DNA of 64,000 bases from Endotrypanum monterogeii (GCA_000333855.2 CM007317.1:966596-1030595); one strand, 5' to 3'. Counted from the stretch's first letter, positions 32,242-43,368 are shown. Notes: generated from the letters alone by a model not told the origin. Numbers and translations are program-made.

Positions 32242-32393
32242 CACGCAGTGGCTAACTACGGCAAACCCCAGATCGCCCTTTTTTTTTTCATACTGTCTTC
32301 ACCTTTTTTTTTTCACGGACAAACAGCTTTAAAGCACAGCTGCCCTCGCTTCTCCGTCTTACTCCTCTATCTTTTTTCCTTCAGAAACACCTT
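31369..32393. other. Intergenic spacer with (TA)n and (CA)n arrays
   Basis: No convincing gene. (TA)n lies at about 31470-31491 and (CA)n at about 32211-32236. A 153-codon open frame at 31459-31920 starts inside the TA array and was rejected. The 3' end carries two pyrimidine tracts leading to the RAD51C splice acceptor. Confidence 0.65.
32355..32384 (+). promoter_or_regulatory. Putative trans-splice acceptor for RAD51C-like gene
   Basis: A C/T-rich tract (CTTACTCCTCTATC then T6CCTTC) ends in AG at 32383-32384, only 9 bases before the ATG, giving a very short predicted 5' UTR. Confidence 0.6.
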
Positions 32394-34472
32394 ATGGCAC
32401 TCATCGAGTGTGCCGAGTCGTTGTCCTCCTCCACAAAAGCAAAGCTGCAGGACGCTGGCATACTATACGTTGCTGATGTTGTCAATCTTCTCTCCGCCGA
32501 GGATAGCGTAACTGCGGGCGACAGCGACGTGCCAAAGTTGACTGATAGTCTTGATCCGAGGGCAGTATTGGAGCAGGATGTGTCTCAGCACCATCCTTGG
32601 CCACCGCATCTGCCGAGACGGAGCACTATCAGTGATACTGCGAGTGGTAATCACGGCGATCATGGGATTGCCGATACTCCAGAAAACACTGCGGGGTCAA
32701 CACGGTCAATATTTCGCCGTACAAGTAGCGCGCTGCATTTCCTGAGCCTCAAAGAAGGAGAGGTGAGGGAGATCGTAGATTTGGCTTTGCATGCTACTGC
32801 AGGAGCTCTTGGAACTCATGATAGACCGGCTGATCTCACCTCAAAGGCTCAAGGAATCGGTTCTTCTTCTCATAGGTGTACATCCTCGCCGCCTGATTGT
32901 TCGATGCCTACGTCTCGATCTGTCGGAGGTGCACACGGCAAAGGTAATGTTGATAACACTGTGCGCGGTATCTCTGGTGGCATTCCGGGTTGCCGTACGT
33001 TGCGGGAAGTGATCGACGAATTGCAGGAGCGCCAAGCATGGGGCTTTCCAACTCACGTGACCACCTTCTCACGCGAGATCGATCACGTCCTCGGGGGTGG
33101 CGTTCCTGTGGACGGTGTTACAGAGATCAGTGGTCCTCCAGGTGTGGGAAAGACGCAGCTGCTCATGCAACTAGCCGTGAGCTGCACCATGCCAACACAG
33201 TTTGGTGGTTTGGGTGGCGCGTGTCTTTTCGTGGATACAGAGGGCAGCTTCGTTGCGGAGCGTTTGGAGCAGATGGCCACCGCGGCGGTCTCGCTCGTGC
33301 GATCCATCCTTCTTCGGCAGCCGCGGCAGTCACCACAGGAGTCAGAAAAACCGGTGTCGTCCTCAGTCACCCGGCAGTCCGCACAGCCGCTGAAGAAGCG
33401 GCAACGCTCACCGCCACCCGATACTGCACACTCAGTGCATGCGACAAAGGGCGGTTGCACAGAAAAACGCACCGCATATCTCACCGAGGAAACATTCACT
33501 GTGGAGTCCGTGCTGAAGCGTGTCCACTACGTCCGGGTAACCGATTTGGCAGAACTGATCGCGCTCCTGTACAGCATAGAACCGTGGCTTGAGGAGGAAC
33601 GCACCCGCGAGGACATCTCCTTTTCTTCGAAGGGCATGAACAAGGCGTGTTTACCCACGTCCAAACCACAAAGGTGCTCATTAAACGGTGCACCGGAGGC
33701 AATAAAAATGATTCTGATCGACTCCATTGCGCTGCCCTTTCGTTCATTTGAAGGCTTTCAGAGAGAGGGGCTGGCCTCGAGTAGCGGCGCTGCTAACTTC
33801 GCCGGAGACCGTGCCTTTCCCTTTGGGGGGTCTGCAAGCATCAACGGTGCTCGCGACAGCCCTGTGTGGCAGCCTTCCGCGGGGCTCTTGTCAAAGCACG
33901 GGCTGTGGCAACGCTCGCGGCTGCTCTTCCAAGTGAGCACACTTCTGGAGCACTTGGCATCCGTATTTCACTTGACCGTCCTGGTGACCAATCACTTGAC
34001 TACGAAGACACTCCGTGAGACCTCTGCGCATGGTTTCACTAGCAGAAGTGCGAAAAAAGAGTCCCATATTTCTGCAACGGACAGCGGGGTCAGTCACGGC
34101 CCTTTCCGACAAAGCATTCTCGTTCCCGCGCTTGGGGATGCGTGGGGCCATGGCCTCTCTACGCGGCTGCTGCTCTCTTACCATCACTACAATCTCCCAG
34201 TCTGTGGTTTTGTTGGTATCCCCACATCGCCGACAGCAGGTACTGACTGCACAGAGGACATTGTCTACTGCTTGTCGGCACCACAGCACCAACCCTCAAA
34301 TGCCCTGCGCAGCGTTGTTCAGCACCGGGTGTTGCGGCTGCTCAAGTGCAGCGGTCGGCCAAGGCAGGAGACGTGCTTTCTCGTCACGTGTAAAGGGATT
34401 CGTGACGTTCGAAAGGACATGGTGTCCCAGAGGGTTTCCAAGGGCATCGATGCTCGACGACCGCCACAATAG
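32394..34472 (+). CDS. RAD51C: RAD51C-type RAD51 paralogue (RecA/RAD51 ATPase)
   Basis: Predicted nuclear homologous-recombination mediator that helps load RAD51 on single-stranded DNA. Residues 1-40 resemble the N-terminal helical domain of RAD51 proteins (KAKLQDAGILYVADVV). The core carries DHVLGGGVPVDGVTEISGPPGVGKTQ, with Walker A GPPGVGKT at 247-254. FVDTEGSFVAERLEQMATA follows, which matches RAD51C closely, then Walker B MILID at 439-443. LTVLVTNHLTTK lies in the L2 region, and VPALGDAWGH...RLLLSYH near the end is another RAD51C hallmark. The 692 residues exceed human RAD51C (376). Insertions lie before the core (about 45-205), between the FVDTEGSF motif and Walker B (about 305-350, basic/Ser/Pro-rich, plus about 398-435), and after Walker B. 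Kinetoplastids carry several RAD51 paralogues; this probably corresponds to the one named RAD51-3, but I could not verify the numbering. Confidence 0.9.
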   Translation: MALIECAESLSSSTKAKLQDAGILYVADVVNLLSAEDSVTAGDSDVPKLTDSLDPRAVLEQDVSQHHPWPPHLPRRSTISDTASGNHGDHGIADTPENTAGSTRSIFRRTSSALHFLSLKEGEVREIVDLALHATAGALGTHDRPADLTSKAQGIGSSSHRCTSSPPDCSMPTSRSVGGAHGKGNVDNTVRGISGGIPGCRTLREVIDELQERQAWGFPTHVTTFSREIDHVLGGGVPVDGVTEISGPPGVGKTQLLMQLAVSCTMPTQFGGLGGACLFVDTEGSFVAERLEQMATAAVSLVRSILLRQPRQSPQESEKPVSSSVTRQSAQPLKKRQRSPPPDTAHSVHATKGGCTEKRTAYLTEETFTVESVLKRVHYVRVTDLAELIALLYSIEPWLEEERTREDISFSSKGMNKACLPTSKPQRCSLNGAPEAIKMILIDSIALPFRSFEGFQREGLASSSGAANFAGDRAFPFGGSASINGARDSPVWQPSAGLLSKHGLWQRSRLLFQVSTLLEHLASVFHLTVLVTNHLTTKTLRETSAHGFTSRSAKKESHISATDSGVSHGPFRQSILVPALGDAWGHGLSTRLLLSYHHYNLPVCGFVGIPTSPTAGTDCTEDIVYCLSAPQHQPSNALRSVVQHRVLRLLKCSGRPRQETCFLVTCKGIRDVRKDMVSQRVSKGIDARRPPQ

Positions 34473-35587
34473 GAGGTGCCGATCTTACTTTGGAAGCTGT
34501 AATGAAACTGCTCCAAGGGAAGAGGGGGGAGGGTGAGGTAGGTAGATAGAGTAAGGCACACCGCGCTCTCTGCGTTTGTGTTTCACCTGCTTCTATGCGG
34601 CATTTTTTTAAAAAAACTATTCCGCGTCTTCTATAACCCTCTACCCCATCCAACCCCCCCCCCCCTCTCGCTCTCCCCGTGGGATGACCATTTCTTTCGG
34701 TGAGTCTACCGCACCGTAGAGTTATGTCCACGCGGTGATACGTGCACTAGTATGTTTACCCACGCAGGGTGAACAAAACAGCAGAAAAAGAAAAAAAAGT
34801 GTGCCATATCAACCATCGACAGAACTATTATTTTCCGTTTCTGCCCCTCTCCTCCTCCTGCTGTGTTCCACAACACGGTCTCTGCGGAGCATATTAATTT
34901 TTGTCACCGCTGCTTCAAGACAACTGGCGGTTTGAAGGCACGACTCTTGGAATCCCCACATCGAAGCGTGCTCCTACACCCGACGGGTGCTGGCGGAACG
35001 GCAGAGCTGTGATGATCTCATTTACCTTCAAACAACAACTATAACAAAAAAATCGTGTGCCTGCTCTTATCCATATGGCATCTTGTCCAACACTTACTCC
35101 CTTGATGCCCATCCGCTCATGTCTGTTGTTTCCACTTTTCTCCCCTCGGATTTAATATATATGTTTCATTGTTTGCTTGCTTTCCCTCCTCCTCTCGGAA
35201 CTTTTTCTCCACTCTGATGGAGGAGCTCCTTTCCTCCCTCAATCCCCATTTTCGCCCACAAATTCTGGCTCTCGCTCGGAGAAAAACAAAGCAAAAATCT
35301 ACACAGGCTGTTGCTTGGGTCCTTCACTCCTCATTCCTTCTTCTCACCTGTACATATTTCAAAAAACCGACGCTGCGCAGATACAGAGGACTTCTTCGAC
35401 TCCTCCATCCTCTCCCCCTCACATACACACACACACACACACAGACACACACACAGACGCATACATACTTACCAATACGCAGAAAAAAAAAAAGAGAGCG
35501 AGACAACATAGTACACGCAACAAGGCATCACCATAACTAACCGTCCACCCCCTGTGTTATTGTGCTTATTTTCGTCTACCCCCTCGA
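34473..35587. other. Intergenic spacer
   Basis: No gene seen. It contains a poly-C run near 34656-34665 and a (CA)n array at about 35427-35458 with CAGACA variants. It is otherwise C/T-rich spacer leading to the RSPH9 start. Confidence 0.65.
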
Positions 35588-36547
35588 ATGACAGCTCTCC
35601 ACCCCTTCGAGTTCGCCTTCCGGGTGGGCGCCTCATTTTCCCCAAAGGAACGCGTGGAACTCTCGAGCTCCCTTCCGCTACTTGGCGTTCAAACCAAGCG
35701 CAAGAACTTGGTGTTGTGGGGCAAAATCTTGGGTTACAAGGCCGACTACGTCATTGTGGAGGCGTTCGATGACGACGCGGTAGCGGAGCCAGAATTGTAC
35801 TACACGCTGGACGAGGGTCACACCTTCAGTTTATTAGGTACCTCTTCCTCCGTATTTGCAATGTGCCCGGGATACAGCAATTGCAATGGATTGCAGCAAG
35901 CGCAGTGGAAGCAGTCCATGCTACTCGGTATGCGTGGACCGTTCATCGGGGACCCGGCGTACGAGTATCGTGTGATTCAGCCCAACCCCACCACCGGAGC
36001 ACCGGAAACTCAAAGCGTGAAGGAATCGGTGCGTCTAGCTCTTTTCATTGAGGAGTTTGATCACGAGTGCCGGGTGGTGCCTCGAGGGGCGTATATGAAG
36101 GCAGAACGTCAGGCAACGGTAACAGTGGCGTCCACCACAGAGCCTGGTGTTGACCTCGGTGAGCGAGCGGAGGTGCGGCGCAACACAGCGTTTGGTGGGC
36201 TGACCAGTAAGCCCGATGGAGCGCTGTCACTGAGCAACTACTACCACCTGCGCTCTATCAACCCATACCGCCGCCTGCTTGCACGCAATCAGAACACGCT
36301 GTTTTCCAAATCTGCATTAGAGAGGCTCAGTGAGCACCCCAACCTAGACGCCACCTTCGAGCCCTTAACGGAAGATGTGCCCACAGGCACGTGGCAGGTG
36401 CGGTATGACGCCTTCAATAAGGTGGTGATTGGTCGGAACGTTCGCTTCCCGGGCTCTCTGTTTTATCACGTTCCCGAGTCGTCGATCTACGGTACCCTCT
36501 ACATGGGTGACGGAAATTTTAACATCAATGCCGCCTTTGAGATGTGA
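35588..36547 (+). CDS. RSPH9: Radial spoke head protein 9 homologue
   Basis: Structural component of the radial spoke head of the motile 9+2 axoneme, where it helps transmit signals from the central pair to dynein arms. The family pattern is present along the whole 319 residues. WGKILGYKADYVIVE lies near the N-terminus, followed by FSLLGTSS and a mid-region with the FIGDPAYEY and SVRLALFIEEFDHECRVVPRGAY segments. The C-terminal core has GTWQVRYDAFNKVVIGR followed by SLFYHVPESSIYGTLYMGDG. Length is close to the animal protein (276) with a modest insertion at about 195-215. The first ATG in frame is used. It is the only clear axonemal protein in the window, consistent with a flagellated organism. 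Confidence 0.92.
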   Translation: MTALHPFEFAFRVGASFSPKERVELSSSLPLLGVQTKRKNLVLWGKILGYKADYVIVEAFDDDAVAEPELYYTLDEGHTFSLLGTSSSVFAMCPGYSNCNGLQQAQWKQSMLLGMRGPFIGDPAYEYRVIQPNPTTGAPETQSVKESVRLALFIEEFDHECRVVPRGAYMKAERQATVTVASTTEPGVDLGERAEVRRNTAFGGLTSKPDGALSLSNYYHLRSINPYRRLLARNQNTLFSKSALERLSEHPNLDATFEPLTEDVPTGTWQVRYDAFNKVVIGRNVRFPGSLFYHVPESSIYGTLYMGDGNFNINAAFEM

Positions 36548-37711
36548 GAGGCCGGAGAGCACAATTGTGTTGGTCGTCTCTATGACGCGCTCCCCTTCCA
36601 CCGCGTCATCCTTTTTTTTTGTTTGTGTGTGTGCGTGTGTGTATGTGTGTGTATTTGGGGTCGATGTACCGTTACGGCTTCTTTTTACCTCGTGACGATG
36701 TTCTCCTCCCTTCCTTTCCAATGAGATAAACCGGCGCCAGAGGTGGAGGGGAGGGGTAAGGGGCCAAGAAGATCCTTGACTTTCTTGTTTATCTCAGCAT
36801 CAACAACCAATGTATACTTATATATATATATATACATATACATATATTGGTATACATTGCATGGATGTACCAGTAGTAACGTGGGTATGTAAATAGATAG
36901 ACGTGTCGCATTCACGTGAGAATGGTGGTCTCTGCCATGTAAAGTGGCATATGTTCTGGTCAAGGACTCTCAGCTCTTGGTGCCAATGCACCCGACACAT
37001 GACCACCTCTTCATCTCTTCACCAGACGATGCACGGCAGTACCTCCGCCCTCAACCCATCACTGTTGTGTGTGTGTGTGTTTTATTTCACTTGAACATAC
37101 TGTCTCCTGATTGATCACTTACATCGTCAGTGTAGAACATTCCTGTCCGGCAATCTAGAATGTTTGGCTAACAGCAATGGGTTTTGTGGGCGCCCCTATA
37201 TCGCGCAGCCGGTCACCCCTACCCTGAAGGCAACGTCTCCATAGAGGAATCTTTTTTTTTTAAAAAGCGGCCTTTCGATTTATATCGTGTGTACCGTTCT
37301 CTTTGATGGTGAAGCTTCCATTCTATTCTCATCTACTGTGTAATGTGATGTTTTTCTGAACTGTCCTTGCTCGCCTCTGATCAAGAGCGTGAGGCAATCA
37401 ACCGTGGTCGATTTCTTCTCTTCCTTTTGTGTTTGTGTGTCGTGTTTGTTGTGTTTGTCGTTTTCTGATGGGACGTTTCCATTTTTTTTTTCTGCCTATG
37501 TTCATCCCTCCCCATATTTCCGGTTCATTATCATATTTACAAACAACAATGTATATGTATATATATATATATATAGTGGCACATATTCAGTACTCAAACC
37601 TATTGGTGCAGAGACCTACAGCGCACTGATTGCAGGTGGAGCGACTGAGGACGTAGGAAGTAGAGAACATTTAATTAACGCCCGCGAAGATCTGTTAGGT
37701 TGCAGATCGAG
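36548..37711. other. Intergenic spacer with (TA)n arrays
   Basis: No gene seen. A (TG)n-like run lies at about 36620-36653. TA/TACA arrays form an imperfect palindrome near 36815-36856. A T10 tract lies near 37251 and a short TA array at about 37549-37575. No coding potential was recognised. Confidence 0.65.
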
Positions 37712-39883
37712 ATGCTTCGTCGACACTGCTGGCAGGCTGCTGGGGCCCCTGTAGAGCTGGGTGGCGGGTTGGCGGCCTTCACATGCGCTCTAGCGAATGC
37801 CTCACGCATGGTGACATCTCGCGGTCAATTCAATCCCATTCACGTCTTCACAGCACAGAGTACCACGCTGGATAAACGGGCCACGAATGAAAAGGAATTC
37901 GAGACAATGATTACCAATCCAGGGCCGCTTCGTGTGGCTTACTCACCAGACTACCTCGATTGGCTTTACCGCGCGTATCGCTCAAAAATTAAATACGCAG
38001 ACGAGCGCAAGAAGGCTGAGGACATATTCAATGGATTTTTGTTGACCAACGTGAGTGATAGGCAGGGGTCCGCTGTCCTACCCGGCGCCCCCCCGCCGGG
38101 CCAGATGTTGCGTCCACGGAATTCTGTACGTCGGCAAGCAGGCGAGTCTCGGCGGGCGGCCGCGCAGGCGAAGCTGGACGCCCTTGCGCAGCAGCAAGGT
38201 ATGCTAGACCTCTTTGAGCGGCAGCCGCAGTTTCCCGCGATTCACATCGACAAGGCTTCTCGCTTCCACGTCGTGGAGTTGTTCAAAGAAATGGTTCTCG
38301 ACCGCGCCTGGAGCCCAGAGGAGGTCTGGGACAAAGCACTCCTGTACCGCGCGATTCTCGCGGAGCGGCAGGCATCGTACCCCGCTTCCTACCGCTACAT
38401 TTTAGATCTTCTGCACACGGTCATGCTGTCACCACGGCGCACTGATAACAATGGCGATACAAGCAACAGCGGAGGCGCTGGTATTGTGGACGAAGCCACC
38501 GCGATAACCCCGACAGAGGAGGATTCCCTGTACTTCGTCTACCTAGTCAGGCGCTACTATATCGATAACGCCGTTGAGGGGCACGTCGTGTTGCGCTGTC
38601 ATCGCCAGCCAAATGCGTCTGAACTTCTTTTTTCTCACCCGCCTCCGAAAGATGAGCAGGAGGTGTTACGGGGTCTCCTCAGTCAGAACGCAGCGACAAC
38701 CCCACAAAGGAAAGGCGGATCTGCCGAGTCCGATGCCCCACAACAGAAGTCATCCGGAGCCGCTACCATCCCTCGTCCGCGTCCCCCTTCTTCCTATCCG
38801 CCTGTCGAAGCGCTGTGGCGCTGCAAGGAAAACGAAGCACTGTTGCGTATTCTGGTCTTTGGCGAAATGAACTTACTCGTGTCTGAGAATCCATTCACTC
38901 GCTTCCCCAGCGCACAAGCGCACCTGACGCGGCCGTCAGCGAGCGCCCTTGCACCGGGTGCGGCAGGAAGCTCAGTGGACGGAGAAGAAGGTTATACCGG
39001 ACAGCAACACCGCCGCGGGCGTGGTCATCGTGCTGGCGGTGGTGACGGGGGCATCTCGCTCTCCAGTGTTATCGCAGAGAAGCGTGGCCATCTGCTGGCG
39101 CCACTTTCTCGAAACGTGGCGATGATGATCGATAACCGCGCAAGCGATGTCCGGAGACTGCAGCAGCGCTACGAACGCGAGGATGCGACTTCTTTTCAGA
39201 AGATGCTGCGTGGGGGCGGACATGCAGAGGAAAACCCAGGTCTGTACTCGGCGTACTCGGATTGGAGCTACTTTAACCCACGTGCCGTGCGCGCCGAGGA
39301 GCGCGATGTGCTGTCGCGGCAGACTGTAGCCGCCCTCAAGACTTATGATCAGGCCTCCCAAGATATTTACCGTATGGGATATGAAGAGGCCGAGGCGGCT
39401 AGCTCTACTCGGCCTTTGGAAGGCGTCAATGACGCGCCTTCGTACGCACCCACGCTGCCGCATTTTGTAGCGCTGGTGAAGAAAGATCCCCACGTGTCTT
39501 TTTTAAGTCACGTAGCGCTGCCGGTGGACTACAGCTGTGCTTCCTCTACCCATACTCGCACCTCGGAGAGGCGACAGCTTGAGAAGCTGATCGTGCAGCT
39601 CGCCCGTGCTCTGTATCGAACAGCGCTCGAGTTTCACAAACAACATCTGCGCCGTGTGAACCGTCAAAAGGTTCAAGTGGCCGCGTCGCTGCTGGACCGG
39701 TTTGTGGTGGAGCGCTGGAAAGTACACTGCGTGGAGCTCCCAGCCTCTGAGGGTGTTCGAAATATGGCGTCCCGGCTCGGTTCTCATGTCCCATTTGAGG
39801 GTAGAATTTATGACGAGAGCGGCTTCCCAACCGACGTGCGTGTGGACGACTACAAGCGTTGGATGGCTCCACCATCCGCGTAG
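37712..39883 (+). CDS. Probable mitochondrial protein of unknown function
   Basis: The frame is open from a TTG at 37700, but the first ATG is 37712 and is taken as the start, giving 723 residues. The first ~45 residues (MLRRHCWQAAGAPVEL...) are rich in Arg, Ala and Ser with almost no acid, like a mitochondrial targeting presequence. The body alternates helical, charged stretches with Pro/Ser/Gln-rich linkers, at about 110-155, 320-360 and 415-445. Conserved-looking segments include YSPDYLDWLYRAYRSKIKYADERKKAEDIFNGF (about 75-107), HVVELFKEMVLDRAWSPEEVWDKALLYRAI (about 187-216) and a helical C-terminus (RALYRTALEFHKQHLRRVNRQKV). Several such kinetoplastid-specific proteins belong to the mitoribosome or its assembly machinery, so that is a reasonable guess and no more. 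Confidence 0.83.
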   Translation: MLRRHCWQAAGAPVELGGGLAAFTCALANASRMVTSRGQFNPIHVFTAQSTTLDKRATNEKEFETMITNPGPLRVAYSPDYLDWLYRAYRSKIKYADERKKAEDIFNGFLLTNVSDRQGSAVLPGAPPPGQMLRPRNSVRRQAGESRRAAAQAKLDALAQQQGMLDLFERQPQFPAIHIDKASRFHVVELFKEMVLDRAWSPEEVWDKALLYRAILAERQASYPASYRYILDLLHTVMLSPRRTDNNGDTSNSGGAGIVDEATAITPTEEDSLYFVYLVRRYYIDNAVEGHVVLRCHRQPNASELLFSHPPPKDEQEVLRGLLSQNAATTPQRKGGSAESDAPQQKSSGAATIPRPRPPSSYPPVEALWRCKENEALLRILVFGEMNLLVSENPFTRFPSAQAHLTRPSASALAPGAAGSSVDGEEGYTGQQHRRGRGHRAGGGDGGISLSSVIAEKRGHLLAPLSRNVAMMIDNRASDVRRLQQRYEREDATSFQKMLRGGGHAEENPGLYSAYSDWSYFNPRAVRAEERDVLSRQTVAALKTYDQASQDIYRMGYEEAEAASSTRPLEGVNDAPSYAPTLPHFVALVKKDPHVSFLSHVALPVDYSCASSTHTRTSERRQLEKLIVQLARALYRTALEFHKQHLRRVNRQKVQVAASLLDRFVVERWKVHCVELPASEGVRNMASRLGSHVPFEGRIYDESGFPTDVRVDDYKRWMAPPSA

Positions 39884-41275
39884 GTGTTTCCCCCCCTTCC
39901 TCCTCCTCCTGTCTCTGTTCCTTGCTGATATGATTTTATCGGTGCAGCTGCGTTTGTCTCACCAGAACGGTGAGGCGGTGTGTGTGTGTGTTGGGATTAA
40001 AATAGGTACCAGCGCAACTACAACTCCGTCCGTTGTCCTTAAGCCTCTGTTTCCTTGTCGTCCTCTCACGGGACTGTGCATGTGTGTGATGCAGAGCTAC
40101 AAAGGCAAAAGCAGGCCAATAGAGGGGCGCGTGACGTCGATTGGACGCGTGCTATCTAGGGCGGATAACTCAAAGCTCCCTTTTTTTTTAATCATCTTCC
40201 TGGACATTGCCTTCGTCTCTAACATGGACGTCGCTTGCGCATTGTGAGATATCACAGTTTGTGTTTTTTTTTCTTCCTGTTGGTGTACCCAAGCGACAAA
40301 TTTGAGAAACAACAACAGCAGGGAGGTAGGGAAGTTGGAGAGGGAGAGGTTCTGAGGTGCACCTCTGGACACCGATTATGTTCTCGGGGCTGCGGATTTT
40401 GAAGAGCTGACGAAGAGTGGAGGGATGGAACGCCGTATAAAGCACCTACAGCAGTTATTGTTAGTGGATGGTCTCTCGAGACCGGCTTTTCGGTGCTCTC
40501 GCTCGATATCCATCTCAGTGACGCTTTTTTTTTTTTTCGCTACCCTTTCGTCGTCACATTCCTTCTACCCCCCTCCGCCCCTTCTACCTTCCCCTTACCC
40601 CTTTCCCCCCCCCCCCCGCCTCTCATCATCACACAGACACAGACACAGTCTATCCCTCATCACCCCTTAAGTTGTGGGGGCACCGAATAAAATAAAAATG
40701 TTATGAGTGTTGAAAAGAAAAGAGTTTCTTACACTTTCCTTCTTTGTTGCAAAGCAAACTACCGGCCTGTGCTTTGCCCGCGAAGATGGGTAATCTGCCC
40801 AGAGGGCACTGAGTGATGTAATGCATTTCCAAATAAGCGACGGAAGGGAGAGGGAGGGGTCCCAAGCAACGCAGTGTCTGGGGTGGAAGGAAGATGTATG
40901 GGGCAAACCTCTCTGAGATCGCTAATGCACGGGAAAAGGGGGGTCTCAGTTCACTTCTTTGACTGGCGATGGAATGAGCACACTTACCTCTTTTATGTGC
41001 GCTGTGCCCTCTATTTCTCTTTTGTGGAACATACACTCTTTTTGGAGGGCATAATATCGAAAAGTGCCACTTCTCACCACTGAATCATTCACATACATAC
41101 CTATACATCCAATATATATACCTATACACATATATGTATATATATATATATATATATATAGGGTGTGTCGCCATCGTCTCTGAATAAATTGGGGGTAGGA
41201 CAAAACTTTTACGCAACCTGCAGCACCCACCATTCAACCCCCCCCCCCCTCCTCCCAAAAAAAAAAAACGTTCGG
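39884..41275. other. Intergenic spacer
   Basis: No convincing gene. A poly-C run (about 40609-40617) adjoins a pyrimidine stretch, and a TA-rich array lies at about 41131-41160. A C10/A12 block lies directly before the next gene. The open frame at 41165-41275 upstream of the next gene's ATG begins at a GTG and is treated as non-coding. Confidence 0.65.
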
Positions 41276-42979
41276 ATGGCGTCCAAGGAGGCGTTGCTGG
41301 CCATACTTGATGGAAGTAATCAGGAACACCTCGTTGATGACTACGACATCCTTTCCCCTACAGAGCAGGCGACGCTGACCGATCAAATTCAGTCCTTTAC
41401 TAATGCGCAGTGGAGACATATGAATTCGATCCTGCGAGATAGTATCCATCACCTGAACACCAGCAACTTGTCAGCAAAGGCATCTGATAGCGAGACCACC
41501 ACCAACGCGCTAGATATTCTACCCCCTCCCCCTGACGCAGTGATTAGTATGCCTACCCTCCTCGCTGAAAATCCGAATGAGTTGCAGGCTATTCGAACTG
41601 CCGGTCTGGAAGTTATTGCGCGCTGCCAGGGAGCTGTGCTGGTAATGGCGGGCGGAAGTGGTACTCGCCTTGGCGTGAATATCCCGAAGGGAATGTTTGA
41701 GTGCAACAAACTGATCGGAAAACGTTCTCTCTTTGCATTTCACTGCCAGCGTATTCGAAAGGCGGAACTGATGGCGGCCAACCATGCAGGTGCGTCGGTA
41801 CCAGCAGGTGCCGGTAGTGGGACGATACCGCTTGTGGTAATGACATCAGATCAAAACGACGCCGACACACAATTTTATTTCCGTGAGAACGACTTTTTTG
41901 GATTGATGCCGGACCAAGTGTTTTTCTCGCGTCAAGGCTCCCTGCCGTGCTACGATGAGTCGACGGGGCGCGTCCTCTTGGAGGCCAGGGGAAAGATGTG
42001 CCTCGCACCAAGTGGCAACGCAGGGGTCTACGAATGCTTAGGTAAGACACCTACTGCGCCACCGGCCAGTAAGAACATGCTGGAACTATTGCGAGCGAGG
42101 GGCGTGCGCTACGTTCAAATAGGCAGTGTGGACAACATTCTCGCGAGGTATGGCGACCCGTACTTTTTCGGCGTGGCTGCGTCACGCCAGGCTGAGGTGG
42201 TTATTAAAACAGTGCCAAAGCTGTCAGCCGAGGAGCGAGTCGGCGTTGTGGCCCTCGTGAACGGGGAGTGGAGTGTGGTTGAGTATACAGAGATCGGAGC
42301 CGCGCGATCCGCGGAGAGGGACCCGGCGACTGGGGAGCTCGCGCTCAATTGCGGAAACATTGCATCGCACTGTTGCTCCGTCGATTTCCTTGCCCTCGCT
42401 GCCAAGTACATGCAAACGAACACTGTGTACCACGCAGCTCGTAAGACTATTCTGACAACTAATGGCCCTGCCCCGGCTATCAAGCTGGAGGCGTTCATCT
42501 TCGATGTCTTTCGCTACGCTAAAGATGTTCCAAGTCGAGTGGAGCGAGCCAAAAGGGAGCCACTGGCAAGCGCATTCAGGATTCTTCAGGTGGACCGCAG
42601 CAGGGAATTCGCACCCATCAAGAACGCCGACGGCGCCGCTGTGGACACTCCAACGACCGCAGCTCTTCTTCTCTTGGAGCTGCACACCAAATGGGTGGTC
42701 GCGGCTATTGCGGCTGCGCCACAAACCTGTGAGGGGACCTCCCAAGACACCTCTTTGCAGTACACCGCTGAGCAGAGAGCAGCGGCCCTACAGCGACTAC
42801 AAGATGGCGTTTGTCGTTGGGAAATCTCACCACTTATATCGTATGAAGGCGAGGACCTTACGGAGTATGTGGGCTACCTGATTCGATGCTCCGCGAATGG
42901 CAGTGGTGTCATGGTTCTGGATGAAATTACAGTAAACAGAGAAAATCTGTTACAACGAGATGGAGAGGAGCGGAAATAA
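41276..42979 (+). CDS. UAP1: UDP-N-acetylglucosamine pyrophosphorylase
   Basis: Predicted to make UDP-GlcNAc and pyrophosphate from UTP and N-acetylglucosamine-1-phosphate. This is the last step of UDP-GlcNAc synthesis, needed for GPI anchors and N-glycans. The uridyltransferase signature GGSGTRLG lies at 126-133, followed by NIPKGM with Lys138. MTSDQNDADTQFYFREN...FFSRQGSLPC follows, then APSGNAGVY, GVRYVQIGSVDNIL...GDPYFFG and the VVEYTEIG motif. These are all typical of the UAP/AGX group. In-frame codons extend upstream to a GTG at 41165, but the ATG at 41276 is the natural start (567 residues, near the usual ~500). In trypanosomes the enzyme is glycosomal; no C-terminal SKL-type signal is seen here (ends GEERK), and an N-terminal PTS2 is not obvious. 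Confidence 0.92.
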   Translation: MASKEALLAILDGSNQEHLVDDYDILSPTEQATLTDQIQSFTNAQWRHMNSILRDSIHHLNTSNLSAKASDSETTTNALDILPPPPDAVISMPTLLAENPNELQAIRTAGLEVIARCQGAVLVMAGGSGTRLGVNIPKGMFECNKLIGKRSLFAFHCQRIRKAELMAANHAGASVPAGAGSGTIPLVVMTSDQNDADTQFYFRENDFFGLMPDQVFFSRQGSLPCYDESTGRVLLEARGKMCLAPSGNAGVYECLGKTPTAPPASKNMLELLRARGVRYVQIGSVDNILARYGDPYFFGVAASRQAEVVIKTVPKLSAEERVGVVALVNGEWSVVEYTEIGAARSAERDPATGELALNCGNIASHCCSVDFLALAAKYMQTNTVYHAARKTILTTNGPAPAIKLEAFIFDVFRYAKDVPSRVERAKREPLASAFRILQVDRSREFAPIKNADGAAVDTPTTAALLLLELHTKWVVAAIAAAPQTCEGTSQDTSLQYTAEQRAAALQRLQDGVCRWEISPLISYEGEDLTEYVGYLIRCSANGSGVMVLDEITVNRENLLQRDGEERK

Positions 42980-43335
42980 GAAGGTGCAGTTTTTTCTTCC
43001 TTGTCGAATGCTCGAGGGGCCTCCTGAGTTGCGTGGCTCCTTTTTTCCTTGGAGCCCAAGCTCTGTGATCTATTTTATTTCCGCAGAGCCGATTTCTAGA
43101 CATTTTTAGTTGGTTGCGCCGCCGCCGTTCACTACAGGGGTGACGGGGGATTGCATCACCAGGTCACCGACGCCACAAGATATACGTAAAAGATATCGCC
43201 AGCTTTCCTATCCGTGGTAAAGGCGAACATACGAAGATGCGTGACGTTCGTACCATATTGCGTGTTGCTGCACCCTTTTCTTTCACTTTTTTTTAATATC
43301 CCCCTTCTTCTTTCTCCTCTCTCTCCTCCCCCCCC

Positions 43336-43368
<33 letters not shown>

